Shown here piece after piece: positions 9,246-20,024 of a DNA stretch of 64,000 nucleotides. Made by a program: the position numbers and the translations under genes. The notes under the pieces were generated by a model that worked only from the letters and a program-made list of their open reading frames with translations, did no database searches and had not been told where the DNA came from. Location of the stretch: positions 62,001-126,000 of the forward strand of contig WHUX01000150.1 in the NCBI GenBank assembly GCA_015179025.1. Reading direction: 5' to 3'. Position 1 is the first letter of the stretch, and each line of letters starts with the position of its first letter. Source of the DNA: Terfezia claveryi (taxonomy: Eukaryota; Ascomycota; Pezizomycetes; Pezizales; Pezizaceae).

Positions 9246-11016
9246 CTTCTATTAGGGCAATCCCTGGAAGTATGACCCTGTTTGCCACAGTGATAACAGG
9301 ACCCTGTTCTTGCAGCTCTTCCCTCTTTCTCTCTTGTTCACCATAAGGGGTATACTTAGTTTTATCCTTTCTGGCACTAGGGAAGTTCCCATAGAGACCA
9401 CCTGGTCCACCTTTCTTGCCTGCCACTTTAGCTGCATTCTTAGCCACTTTTTCAGGCAATTTGAATTCAGACTTAGTCCATTCCATAGGTTTACCAGGAC
9501 CCCATTGCCTATCAGCCTTCTTTTGGTGCTGTTGCAAGGATTTAGTTTCCTGTTTCAGTACATCCTCCTGGACTGCAATCTTATTCAATATTTCTTCAAA
9601 GGTTGACTCATATGATATCAATCCTTTGACTTTAGCCCTAAGCAGGGGTACTAGTCCATCTACTAGTTTCATTTTTAGTGCATGATCACTTATCATGTCT
9701 TTACCATTAGATCCTTGCACTTAATTTTGAATTCTTCCAGGTTCTGTGCATACTGCATGACAGTAACATCTGGCCTCTGATGGTGTGACAGGTATTGTTT
9801 CCATAGAACTTCAGGTGCCACTGTAGAGATGAGTTTACCTCTCAGTTTTAACATAAATTCATGGAAATTCCTGTCCTCAACTTCTTCTTTTCAGAGCATA
9901 CTGATTATACCAAGTCTGAGCACTCTTCTCAAACATAAAGCTTGCTCTATCCAGACTTTCCCAACTTGCTATATCCATCCTTGATACTCTACCCACTTCT
10001 GCAACTGTTGCACATAATTGTCAAAGGTAGTTTGGTCCCTCCATTTCTCTGATACTCCATCAATCATTGGAGGATTGGGAATTTTTGCAAGTTTGTTTGC
10101 CTTCTTGACAAGGGATTTGCTGACTTGTTGTGTTGGTATCTTTTGACCAGTCTTTTTAGACCATTCCAAGTGGTAAGGGCTAGGTTCTCTAGTTGACCTT
10201 TTCTTCCTGTCATCATCAGAGCCATTGTCTGACTCATCACCCTCAGATCCAGATCCTGGGTCCTCACTGCCACCTCCAGCCACACCACTAGAACTCCTTC
10301 TAGACTTCTTGTCAGGAGTCTTACCTTTTTGGTATGTGTTGGCTTTTTCCTGTCTTTAGGTGGTGGTGGCATGTCTTTTTCAGATATTTCCTCTATATCT
10401 GTTTCATAATCCTCATCTTTCTCTTCCTCATACTGCACACTTTTCTCCTTACCCTTGCCTCCAGCTCCAAACAGTTTCCTTCCTATTTCCTCATGACTTT
10501 CTACAGGTTCTGTTATTGGAGGCACTATTTCTGGAGTTTCCAGTCATAAAGGTTACCCATAAGCATGTACTGTGTCAGGAAAGGCCAGTTTAATGCTAGC
10601 CATGGAACTCCTTTACATGGGTTATAGGTAGGGTAAGGCCATACTGCCTTTGAGGTAGATGAGAGTTGAAAGTCCATTTGAACTGACTTGTCAAATTGTT
10701 CTTTCTGTTGAAAAATCATGAACTTTTCTGCTGCTTCAGCTAATAGTTCCTTTTTCCTTTTTGACAACATGTTGTTTATTGTTAGGTATATAAATACCTG
10801 TGATATCCTTTGGTACCATGATGACTCATTTTTGTCCCAAAAGGCTTTTGTTGCAGGAGGTGTTACAATCCTTACTTCAGGCATTGATGAATTAGGCCCA
10901 ATGACTATTTCCCTTGTTTCCATTTCTTTTTCTGGAATGTCTTTCCCAGCTGGAACTTTCTTTTTAGGGGTATTGACTAACTTAGCCTTGAGTGCTTCTA
11001 GCTCCTCACTTGTCAT
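9214..11016 (-). CDS. Gypsy-1 gag (capsid and nucleocapsid), broken by frameshifts
   Basis: Reading starts at the ATG at 11016 (MTSEELEALKAKL) and passes through frames 11016-10525, 10525-10064, 10283-9969, about 9978-9720 and 9720-9214. The first part is helical and basic. The middle is acidic and Ser-rich. The capsid part (about 9890-9715) contains LWKQYLSHH and YAQNLEEFK, typical of retrotransposon Gag. A CCHC zinc knuckle (CYHCGKQGHTSRDC) is read at about 9258-9298. Two of the breaks correspond to short homopolymers (CC at 10540-10541 and T5 at 10326-10330). Gag forms the virus-like particle and binds element RNA. Confidence 0.75.
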
Positions 11017-11088
11017 TGCCTTTCTCCTGCCTTTCCTTGCCTAGCTCCTCCTTCCATTACACTAGTACTTTTTTGTCTAGGAGTCTCC

Positions 11089-11571
11089 ATGTCTATCAGA
11101 TATTATACCACTGATTCCTTGGACTCTGTTTCTTCTATTCCTGCTTTCTTTAAGGTGGATCCTGATGAGGAAGGATCTACTTCTTATCAACTTCCTTCTT
11201 ATCCTCTTTCTGTTGCTTCTGATACCAAGGTTGACTATGGTAAGGGAGAGAGGAGGTTGAAGGGTAAAAGGGTTACTTTTGTTGATGAGATTGTTGTTGG
11301 AGCAGGGTTTCCTTTAAATGCTGGAAAGAAGGTTGAGTGGAAGGATAGGGGTTGGACTGCTAGGTACTTGTGTTCTTTTTGGAGGGAGAGGTACAGAAAC
11401 TTTCCTTGTTCTGCTTACTGGGAGAATTCCCAATTTTTCTTTAGGCTAGGTAGAGAGTGGGGCTGGGATACTCTCTGGAGTTTGGATGTTGATAGGACTT
11501 GTTCCTTTAATCCACACCCTTATTGGACTTCTGAGGCAGTTTCCAGGTCTCAGAGTTTCCAAATTAGGTAG
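11089..11571 (+). CDS. Antisense ORF between Gypsy-1 5' LTR and gag
   Basis: 160 codons on the strand opposite to gag-pol, starting at ATG 11089, just upstream of the gag start on the other strand. The C-terminal half is rich in Trp, Phe, Arg and Tyr (WKDRGWTARYLCSFW, then WGWDTLWSLD), quite unlike low-complexity read-through. No known family is recognised, and neither opposite frame is open over this stretch. It could encode an accessory protein or be a chance frame in a non-coding leader. Its stop overlaps the end of a minus-strand ORF (11564-11764). Confidence 0.45.
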   Translation: MSIRYYTTDSLDSVSSIPAFFKVDPDEEGSTSYQLPSYPLSVASDTKVDYGKGERRLKGKRVTFVDEIVVGAGFPLNAGKKVEWKDRGWTARYLCSFWRERYRNFPCSAYWENSQFFFRLGREWGWDTLWSLDVDRTCSFNPHPYWTSEAVSRSQSFQIR

Positions 11572-11764
11572 TTTTGTTTTCTTTTGCTACCTTTTCTATT
11601 TCAATTAAGGTTTTTGACTTCTTTACTTCCTTAATTGACTTTTGAGCCTTCTCTTTCTGTTGGAGCTTCCTAAAATAGTCTCTTGCTATTCTTTTTGCTT
11701 TTCCTTGAGTAAGGGACAAGTCTTTTGAAGGTTTCCCAAGCTTCCTACTTGTATTTCTTCTCAA
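11564..11764 (-). CDS. Small Lys/Arg-rich ORF in Gypsy-1 leader
   Basis: 66 codons, strongly basic (LTQGKAKRIARDYFRKLQ), in element orientation between the 5' LTR and gag. No homology recognised. It may be a short upstream ORF, a remnant of a gag N-terminus or a chance frame. It converges with the antisense ORF, overlapping by 8 bp at the stops. Confidence 0.2.
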   Translation of the reverse strand: MRRNTSRKLGKPSKDLSLTQGKAKRIARDYFRKLQQKEKAQKSIKEVKKSKTLIEIEKVAKENKTT

Positions 11765-12043
11765 GTGATTCCAACCAGCTCCTATGCTCTTCTCCTGCTT
11801 GCCAGTTTCAAGCTTGTGCTACTTCTAGTAGGCTTTTACTGATTGCTATTTGTTGAATAGTCTTACTGTTGCTATTTGGGGGATAGTCTTACTGCTGACT
11901 GTCAGACTTTGATGCTACTATGCTTTGTGCTGTAGGCTTATACTGGCTTAGTTTCTACTCTTGTTGGTAGAAACTTTGTTGATTAGGTAAGGTTGATCAG
12001 GCCTTCCTAGTTAGGTAAGAATCAAGTTCTTAGGTTAAAAAAA

Positions 12044-12670
12044 TGTAAAGTGTTGTATGGGGGACTGGACAATCAGATTAGATTAGATAAGGATCCAATC
12101 TAATCAGATAATCTCAGGCTAGTAATGTATACTACAAAGTAGATTACTAATAGTGTATTGTTTATCTCACTATTAAAGTTATTACCAGTAGCATAAGATT
12201 ACTGTAATAGGTAAAGTAGTATAGGAGTGCCAAAGGCACTTAGAAATTAACCAGTGGAACTTCTATATTGATTGTACTCTAACTATGTTCTGAGTTCTAA
12301 CTGTCTGTCCAACTGAAGGGAAATTCAGGGGACTATATGTGTTTCCAACGGGGCAGTGCTGGGGCAGTGCTGAGGCAGTGCACCATCATCTGACACTTAC
12401 ATGTGATAAAGATCTACATCATCTGATCCTCTAGATAGTACTTCCAAATACTATCTAGTACAAAATAGGTTAAGTCTTAACTTAGACTTGTACATGTGAA
12501 AGCATGTGATAACATGTGAAAGCATGTGAAAGCATGTGAAATGTTAGCAAGGCAGACAGCACACAGAATGTTGTGTGTTTTGAGATGCTTGCTTAGTAAG
12601 AAAATACATAAGAAATACATTTGTGAGGGAGAGGGTTAGTCATAGGGTATGAGTAAGCCACTTCCTTACA
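12044..12670 (-). repeat. Gypsy-1 5' LTR
   Basis: 627-bp partner of 2916-3543, followed by the duplicated target GACTG (12671-12675). It contains the element promoter in minus orientation. The bases just inside it (minus strand TTTTTTAACCTAAG) show no clear tRNA-type primer-binding TGG, so the priming mechanism is unresolved. Confidence 0.92.
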
Positions 12671-13510
12671 GACTGGCGGCGAGAAGGACTGGCGGCAGGA
12701 GGGACTGGTGGCGGGAGAGGAGAGCTAGCGGTAGAAGGGGAGAGCTGGTGGGGAGAGCTAGTAGTGAGGGCTGGTGGTGGGAGGGACTGGTGGCGGACTT
12801 ATTATAGCATTAAAAGGAGTATCTAATTTCCTCAATACTCCATTTTCATTCCCCCCCCCAACTGCTCAAAGTGTCTCCACCAACACAGATTCCCTTCTAG
12901 CATGCCCACCCACACTTCCGTCCCTAACCACAAACAGTGTCTCCACCAATACGGACCTGCCTCCACCAATACAGACCTGCCTCCACCAATATGGACCCGC
13001 CTCTAACACATACATATATAGAGGCAGCAAACACCACCACCTCACTATGGGAGGGACTGGTGGTGGGGAGCTGGTAGTGGGAGGGATTGGGGACTGGCAG
13101 CGAGAGAGGAGAGCTGGTGGTAGGAGGGCAGAGCTGGCAGGGAGAGAGCTGGCAGGGAAAGCTAGTAGTGAGGGAGGGATTGGTGGTAGGGGTGAAGGCT
13201 AGCGGGGGAGAGACTGGCGGTGGCTGGTGGTGGCTGGCGGTGGCAGGAGGGGAGGGCTGGCGGGGGGCTGGCAGTGGGGGCTGGCAGTAGGGGGAGGGAC
13301 TGGCGGGAGGGGAGAGCTGGTGGGGAGCTAGTAGTGGGGCCTGGCAGCGGGGGCTGGGAGTGGGGGCTGGCGCTGGCAGTAGGGCTAGTAGCAGGAGGGT
13401 AAGGTAAGAGAGGAGTAGGGGAGAGGAGGAGCTGGCGGCAGCGGGGGCTGGCGGCGGCGGCGGAAGGGGTAGGGGAGGGGAGGGGGAGGGTAGGGGAGGA
13501 GGGTTTTTTC
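12671..13510 (+). repeat. G-rich minisatellite right of Gypsy-1
   Basis: Degenerate repeats of GGGAGAGCTGGCGG-like units continue the tract at 2651-2915. A short less repetitive inset with CTCCACCAAYAYRGA repeats lies at about 12800-13040. The last ~60 bp (13450-13507) are runs of three to five G. Long Gly/Trp/Arg-rich open frames here are products of the repeat. Confidence 0.7.
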
Positions 13511-13962
13511 CTTTGTATTCTTATATGTTTGTTTTTTTCCTATCTTTCTTCTTATATATCATAACTGGCTAGAGCTAGGCTCTTTGGATGATAAAAGTAA
13601 GTACCTTACTCATTATACCTTTGGTATAGATGCTCACCAACCTACATACCATATAGGGAGCGGCAGCAGTGAACTTTAGGTTTCTATCTATTATCTATTT
13701 CTATTATCTATTTGTATTATCTATTTCTATAATCTATATACAAAATAATAATAGGGAAATTTACAATAAGTACATGTATAATATGTCCGAAAAGTACAAC
13801 CACTTGCTTTACAAAATCAATAAGCCTTTTTCTTAACAAGTATATGCAAGTGGTCTGAAGTTGAAGCCACTGGTACAAGTATAGCTATAATGATTAGGCT
13901 ACACTAAGCCTAAACTTCTTATGTGATAGAGAAGGATTATATATACAATACAAGATATAGCT
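13511..13962. other. End block of unit X and non-repetitive spacer
   Basis: About 13575-13700 contains AAAGTAAGTACC, ATGCTCACCAACCTACATA and GCGGCAGCAG, all matched in inverted orientation at 46985-47065. About 13680-13745 is a TCTATTATCTATT microsatellite. About 13745-13962 shows no gene or repeat that I recognise. Confidence 0.4.
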
Positions 13963-16738
13963 ATTTACTGAATATATGAGAAACTAGCTTAGGGCAAGGC
14001 TGCTATATAGCAAGTAAAAACAGCTGACTATATGAGAAACTCGGTAGCTGGCGGAGATGCTAATTCAGGGTAATATATAAAGAACTCGCTGGTGGGCGGA
14101 CATCCAATATACCAAGCAAAAACAGCTGAATATATGAGAAACTCGGTAGCTAGCAGAGATGCCAATTCAGGGAATATATGAAGAACTCGCTGGTGGGCGG
14201 ACATCCAATATACTAAGCAAAAATAGCTGAATATATGAGAAACTCTTTCAGGGGCAGGCTGCTATAGAGCAAGTAAAAACAGCTAAATATATGAGAAATT
14301 CGCTAGCTGGCCAACATCCCATATACTAAGCAAAAACAGTTAAATATATGAGAAACTCGCTGCCAGGTGGAGATGATAATTCAGGGTAATATAGGAAGAA
14401 CTTACTGGCAGGCAGACATCCTATGTACGAGGTAAAAACAGCTGAATATATGAGAAACGGCCTGCAGACCCTATATAGTAAGTAAAAAAAGCTGGATATA
14501 TGAAAAACTCGCTGGCTGGCCGACATGCTATATACTAAGCAAAAACAGCTGAATACATAAGAAACTCGGTGGCAGGCGGAGGTGGCAATTGAGGGTAATA
14601 AATGAAGAACTTGCTAGCAGGTGGACATCCTATATACCAAGCAAAAACAGCTGAATTCATGAGAAACTGGCTTAGAGCGAGGATCCTATATACCAAGAAA
14701 AATAGCTGAATATATGAGAAATTCGCTCAGGGCCAGGATGCTAGATAGCAAGGAAAAACAGCTGAATATATGAGAAACTCACTTGGGGTGGACATCCTAT
14801 ATACCAAGCAAAAACAGCTGAATATATAAGAAACTCGCTTAGGGCTGACATCCTATATACCAAGCAAAAACACCTGAATATATGAGAAACTCGCTCAGGG
14901 CCAGGATGCTATATAGCAAGGAAAAACAGCTGAATATATAAGAAACTCGCTGGAGATGACAATTCAGGGTAATATATGAAGAACTCGCTGGCAGGCTAAC
15001 ATCCTATGTACTAGGCAAAAATAGCTGGATAAATCAGAAACTCACTAGCTGGCCGACATCCTATATACCAAGCAAAAACAGCTGAATATATGAGAAACTC
15101 GCTTAGGGCGAGAATGTTATATACTAAGCAAAAACAGCTGAATATATGAGAAACTCGCTTAGGGCCTGGATGCTATATAGCAAGCAAAAACAGCTGAATA
15201 TATGAGAAACTCGCTCAGGGTAAGGATGTTATATACTAAGCAAAAACAGCTGAATATATAGGAAACTTGCTAAGAGGCGGACATCCTATGTACCAAGTAA
15301 AAACAGGTGAATATATTAGAAACTCGCTAGCTGGCCGACATCCTATGTACCAAGCAAAAACAGCTGAATATATAAGAAACTCGCTTAGGGCCTGGATGCT
15401 ATATAGCAAGCAAAAACAGCTGAATATATGAGAAACTCGCTCAGGGCCAGGATGTTATATACTAAGCAAAAACAGGTGAATATATGAGAAACTCGCTAGC
15501 TGGCCGACATCCTATATACCAAGCAAAAATAGCTGGATAAATCAGAAACTCACTAGCTGGCCGACATCCTATATACCAAGCAAAAACAGCTGAATATATG
15601 AGAAACTCGCTTAGGGCGAGAATGTTATATACTAAGCAAAAACAGCTGAATATATGAGAAACTCGCTTAGGGCCTGGATGCTATATAGCAAGCAAAAACA
15701 GCTGAATATATGAGAAACTCGCTCAGGGCCAGGATGTTATATACTAAGCAAAAACAGCTGAATATATAGGAAACTTGCTAAGAGGCGGACATCATATGTA
15801 CCAAGCAAAAACAGGTGAATATATGAGAAACTTGCTCAGGGCCAGGATACTATATACTAAGCAAAAACAGCTGAATATATGGGAAACTCGCTAAGAGGCA
15901 GACATCCTATGTACCAAGCAAAAATAGGTGAATATATGAGAAACTCGCTTAGGGCCAGGATGCTATATACTAAGCAAAAACAGCTGAATATATAGGAAAC
16001 TTGCTAAGAGGTGGACATCCTATGTACCAAGCAAAAATAGTTGAATATATGAGAAACTTGCTCAGGGCCAGGATGCTATATACTAAGCAAAAACAGCTGA
16101 ATATATGGGAAACTCGCTAAGAGGCGGACATCTTATGTACCAAGCAAAAACAGGTAATATATGAGAAACTCGCTCAGGGCCAGGATGCTATATATTAAGC
16201 TAAAACAGCTGAATATATGGGAAACTCGCTGAGAGGCGGATATCCTATATACTAAGCAAAAACAGCTGAATATATGAGAAACCTGCTCAGAGCCAGGATG
16301 CTATATACTAAGCAAAAACAGCTGAATATATAGGAAACTCGCTAAGAGGCGGACATCCTATGTACCAAGTAAAAACAGGTGAATATATTAGAAACTCGCT
16401 AGCTGGCCGACATCCTATGTACCAAGCAAAAAGAGCTGGATATATGAGAAACTCACTAGCTGGCTGACATCCTATATACCAAGCAAAAACAGCTGAATAT
16501 ATGAGAAACTCGCTTAGGGCAAGGATGTTATATACTAAGCAAAAACAGCTGAATATATGAGAAACTCGCTCAGAGCCTGGATGCTACATAGCAAGCAAAA
16601 ACAGCTGAATATATGAGAAACTCGCTTAGGGCCAGGATGCTATATACTAAGCAAAAACAGCTGAATATATAGGAAACTCACTAAGAAGCAGACATCTTAT
16701 GTACCAAGCAAAAACAGGTAAATATATGAGAAACTTGC
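13963..16738. repeat. ~56-bp satellite array, block 1
   Basis: About 50 units built on AAGCAAAAACAGCTGAATAT then ATGAGAAACTCGCT, each closed by one of a few variable ends (CAGGGCCAGGATGC, AGCTGGCCGACATCC or AAGAGGCGGACATCC). The block is cut by the Gypsy-2 LTR at 16739 and resumes at 26109. In the right half the variable ends alternate, giving ~112-bp dimers. Open frames of Tyr/Ser/Ala-rich peptides in this array are products of the repeat. Confidence 0.9.
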
Positions 16739-17197
16739 TGTGGTGGCTAGGAAGTTATTTGTGATGAGAGTAACAGCAAAAGTTATTTTAGCTTAGTTTG
16801 TTAGCCTCGCTGGAAAGGGGGTATATTATGCAGGGGAATTCTTGTACTTGGACACACTCATTAAGAAATATACGCATCGTTTTTACGCGAACAAGAAAAG
16901 TGCTAGAATCTTCGCTCTGTTACCTCAAGACGATTGATAGCCAGCTTCATATGCCGCTGTCGATTGTCTTTTACTTTTTCTTGAGGCTCACTCTATTACT
17001 TGCATGTGTCGAGACACATAAGTCTTAAGAATCACTTATCTCTCGTTGAGATCGATCCTCGCTTATAGGATTTTCGCTTATCGTAAGAATGCTCCCCGAC
17101 GATTCTGCAAGATTGCAGTAGATTCCGCCAGCTCATTCGACTCTCTGGATATCTAAGACAGTAATAGTTACTCTGACTATTTGCGATCTTCTTCATA
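16739..17197 (+). repeat. Gypsy-2 5' LTR
   Basis: Begins TGTGGTGGCTAGG and ends CTTCTTCATA, matching 25650-26108 with scattered, mostly transition, differences. The exact 3' border (CA at 17195 or TA at 17197) is uncertain by two bases. Confidence 0.88.
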
Positions 17198-17215
17198 TTG
17201 GTCCCTTCGACCGTA
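17198..17215 (+). other. Candidate primer-binding site of Gypsy-2
   Basis: TTGGTCCCTTCGACC directly follows the 5' LTR. A TGG start immediately after the LTR fits pairing with the CCA end of a tRNA. The donor tRNA was not identified. Confidence 0.45.
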
Positions 17216-17748
17216 GAGCTGTGGCAGTAGTATAATTGGACTTCTGTGGAATTGTCAGAACATACGTATCGATATCACTCAAAAAAAATGGTATGGAAGG
17301 AGGGGAATCGAAAAAACCCCTTTCAGCCATGATTTTGAGTGCAACCCTTACGTTAAAGCCTCTGGAGGCTTTCCTGGCTTTTGCGGCTTTTGTGGCTTTG
17401 GTCTCTATGTATTTGTCCTTATTCTTTGTTCTTTGCTTGTGGCGCATCCAACTCAGAAATAAGGAAAAAGAGGGAGGTGTCAAAATAATTGTCCTCGTAC
17501 TCGGAATTTGGTGCAGAATAGCTGCCCAAAAAAGCATAAGAATGGGGGAAAATCGAGCAGAAGAAAAAAAGAAAGAATCAACAGAAGACACACCTAAGCT
17601 TGAACGTACACATATCATACATTTTTGTAGGTTGAATTCCCACAGTCAGAATTCTCGAGAGCAAGCATTTTACCCTCCATTTTATCATACACGTAGAGAG
17701 CCCTATGTGTGCGATACCATATCTTCACCTACCAAAATCAAGAAAGCC

Positions 17749-18857
17749 ATGGAATCAAAGTCGCAAGCTCAGAATGTTCCTCAGCAATCTACGTTAGCTA
17801 CTGCTTTTTAGCTGTTTCCCCTTCCATTTCAGTTAGGATCTCCGTATTTTGATGGCACTGATGTTACTGATTTTTTGGTACAATGGGAGGGATTAACAAT
17901 GGATTGGACTAACTCACAGCGTATCAAAAAAGTTCCTCTCTATTGTGAAAAGATGATTGGTAAGTATATTAAGATGCTAGATTCATATGTGGCTGGGGAA
18001 AGTTGGGACGATTTCATGGTCGTGCTTAAAAAGGAGTTTAAGGATGATGACAATGAGCAAATCAGGAATACGGAGATGTTCCTGCAGAATCTCGTCCAGA
18101 ATATGAGAAAAGAAAAAGAACCTTCGGTGTTAGCTTATAGGACGTTCATTTTTGAATTCATGGAGAGATCGAATCTTCTAGTGAATAAGCTAGTAATTAA
18201 TGAACATACGCGAGTATTTATGTTTTTGCAGGCTTTTTCTGACAAAATAGGAGATAAGCTTTGCAAACGATGCAAGATTGACATTGACGATACCGATTCA
18301 ACTGCGACTATCTGGCCAGAGCTAAAAAAGGAGGCGTTGAACGTATGTACGAATGATGATTCATAGATGAGCAAGCTGTGGAAGGCCAAGAAGCAAATAG
18401 AGATGAACCCTTCAGTGAAGAATCTCCCAAAGCTAAGAGAGGAATTGAAACCAAAAATGGAGAGTAACAGTCGTACGAAGGCCGAGCTGCTGGATGAGGT
18501 AACGAAAATGATGAAGGATCTCCAACTGAGTAATATAGAAGCTCAGAAGAAGTTGGAAACTGACATTTGTTCCTGAAGAATGTCTTTACGAAGACTCCAC
18601 CACAGGCAGCTCCCTATTACCCACCTCGACAATATGGAAATAGGGATTACCCTCCAAACCAGGCTGCATTGTTAGCGAATCGAATTCGAGGATGTTATTG
18701 GGACGGTCAAATGTATAGGAAGGAGGAGTGTCAAGACTTAAAGAAAGCCATTAAGTATGGAGAAGTCTACCAAAGAGATCGATTCACGTATCTTGGACAG
18801 CAGGGTGTAGGGATGAAGTTCTTATCCCTGTTCCACATGAAGTTGAGGGAAGCATGA
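17749..18857 (+). pseudogene. Gypsy-2 gag
   Basis: From ATG 17749 the frame reads through in-frame stops at 17809 (TAG) and 18364 (TAG). It contains YFDGTDVTDFLVQWE, a motif typical of fungal retrotransposon Gag, and a helical capsid-like region to about 18360. A one-base loss near 18570 moves the frame to 18567-18857, which holds a degenerate zinc-knuckle-like stretch (CYWDGQMYRKEECQDL), where the second Cys and the His are missing. The open frame extends upstream of 17749 to 17236 and includes a hydrophobic segment, but nothing supports its translation. Confidence 0.7.
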
Positions 18858-19807
18858 AGTGGCAAAAAGATTGGGTCCGAGACTACCTGAGAAAGAAGGA
18901 AAGTGAGGTTTCAAAAGTACAGTGTATTTTCGTGGAAGATCAGGAAGGTGTTGATTGTAATGTCATTGAGGAAAGAATCAATGGTGAATCAGTGGTCTTC
19001 AAAGCATCAAAAGAAGCATTCATTGAGGAGAAAAGAATGAGAGATATTGAGGATGTTGGCGAAAGCAATCGAAAATCGAAACAACCTTTCAACCCTTCTG
19101 TACCTCTGAGAATCCTGAAGCTCAGACAGAAAGATCAAAGCAAGGTTGATTCGAAGCAACCTAGACAATCTCACGATAAGCTATGGGCTACCTTGAGAGA
19201 AGAAGTGGATATTAAAGATCTTAGTAAAAGAACTCTGGATGCACCTGTACCAGGAGTAACCGTTCGAGAGCTTCTATCGATTTCACCAGAACTAATTCAA
19301 TAATGGTTTAGCGTTAAGAGAGTTCCACCGATCAAGGAAAAAGCAGACGAACTAGATGCCATGGCATTCACTGTTGGTTGGAAAGAGGCGCTCAGGAAGC
19401 TATATGCATGTGCTTCCCCTAAGTGTAAGGGTAGAGTTGAAGAGACGGAGTATGAGATGCTGATAGATTCGGGAGCAGAGTTGTGTTTGATGAGTAAAGA
19501 TGTCTTCGAGAAGTTAGAATTACCCATTGATTTGGCTGTGGATTGGTCTGTTGGAGCAGCAAACAATCAAAGGACGAAGGTATATAGAATTTGTCATGAT
19601 GTTGAGGTAAGGATCAGAGGGATATCAACTAGATGTCGATTTTTTGTTATGGAAAACTTATCACAGGACGTAATCTTAGGAAGGCCTTGGGAGAGGATGG
19701 TCAGGGCGAAGCATGACAATAGAGACGATGGGAGTTATTATACTACGATACATGATGAAAAAGGAAACGCGGTGACATTCTGCCCAGTTCCATCTCATCA
19801 TGAATGA
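18854..19807 (+). pseudogene. Gypsy-2 protease region
   Basis: One frame from 18854 with a single in-frame TAA (19301, CAA-type). The first half is a charged linker ending in VTVRELLSISPELIQ, a motif seen before the protease in a group of fungal Gypsy elements. The second half is a retropepsin with the intact active-site MLIDSGAELCLMS and the flap/closing motif DVILGRPWERM. It would process Gag-Pol. Confidence 0.75.
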
Positions 19808-20024
19808 AATCGAAGTGAAGCCAGATAAATGAAGGCTTGCCTAATGGTCAATGGACAAGTTGACGATACTCTGAGGATTCGGATGTTGAGTCCAGTAACC
19901 TAGGATGTGAGGTATGGGAGGAAGTTCAAGTTGATGAAAACGGGGATGTTTTTACCTTAAAGATAGAAAAAGGGAAGCACTGAAGATTACGGAAGGAAAA
20001 GATGACATTTGCATAAAGAGCTTT

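Larger units (their letters stand above)
2916..12670 (-). mobile_element. Gypsy-1: full-length Ty3/Gypsy chromovirus, recently inserted
   Basis: Two direct LTRs of 628 and 627 bp (2916-3543 and 12044-12670) start TGTAAAG and end CCTTACA as read on the plus strand. They differ at only a few positions by eye (near 2931, 3038 and 3275 of the left copy). The element is flanked by the 5-bp duplication GACTG. In element orientation (minus strand) the order is 5' LTR, gag with zinc knuckle, protease, RT, RNase H, Pro-rich linker, extra zinc-knuckle cluster, integrase, chromodomain, polypurine tract, 3' LTR. Integrase downstream of RNase H defines Ty3/Gypsy. The frame is broken many times, always by single-base loss where I could judge, and RIP-type stops are essentially absent. 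This is the youngest insertion in the window. Confidence 0.93.
1890..13740 (+). repeat. Unit X, copy A (interrupted by Gypsy-1)
   Basis: Four landmarks recur in the same order, reverse-complemented, at about 46930-48790. They are a GCATTGCAGCAGCA start followed by GCACTGRCCTCTCG and GATACCCCTAT, a small Thr-rich ORF with hydrophobic N-terminus, a G-rich minisatellite, and an end block containing CCAACCTACATA and GCGGCAGCAG followed by TCTAT-type microsatellite. Without the 9.76-kb Gypsy-1 insertion copy A would be about 2.1 kb. The shared order in inverted orientation implies a dispersed repeat or a segmental duplication. Confidence 0.55.

Noticed and set aside
12043..12044. Primer-binding site of Gypsy-1 next to its 5' LTR
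   Set aside because: The sequence inside the LTR has no TGG start or tRNA-like complement, so no call was made.
17236..17748. N-terminal extension of Gypsy-2 gag with a transmembrane-like segment
   Set aside because: It lies in the leader just after the primer-binding site; an overlapping opposite frame is equally open and no motif supports translation.
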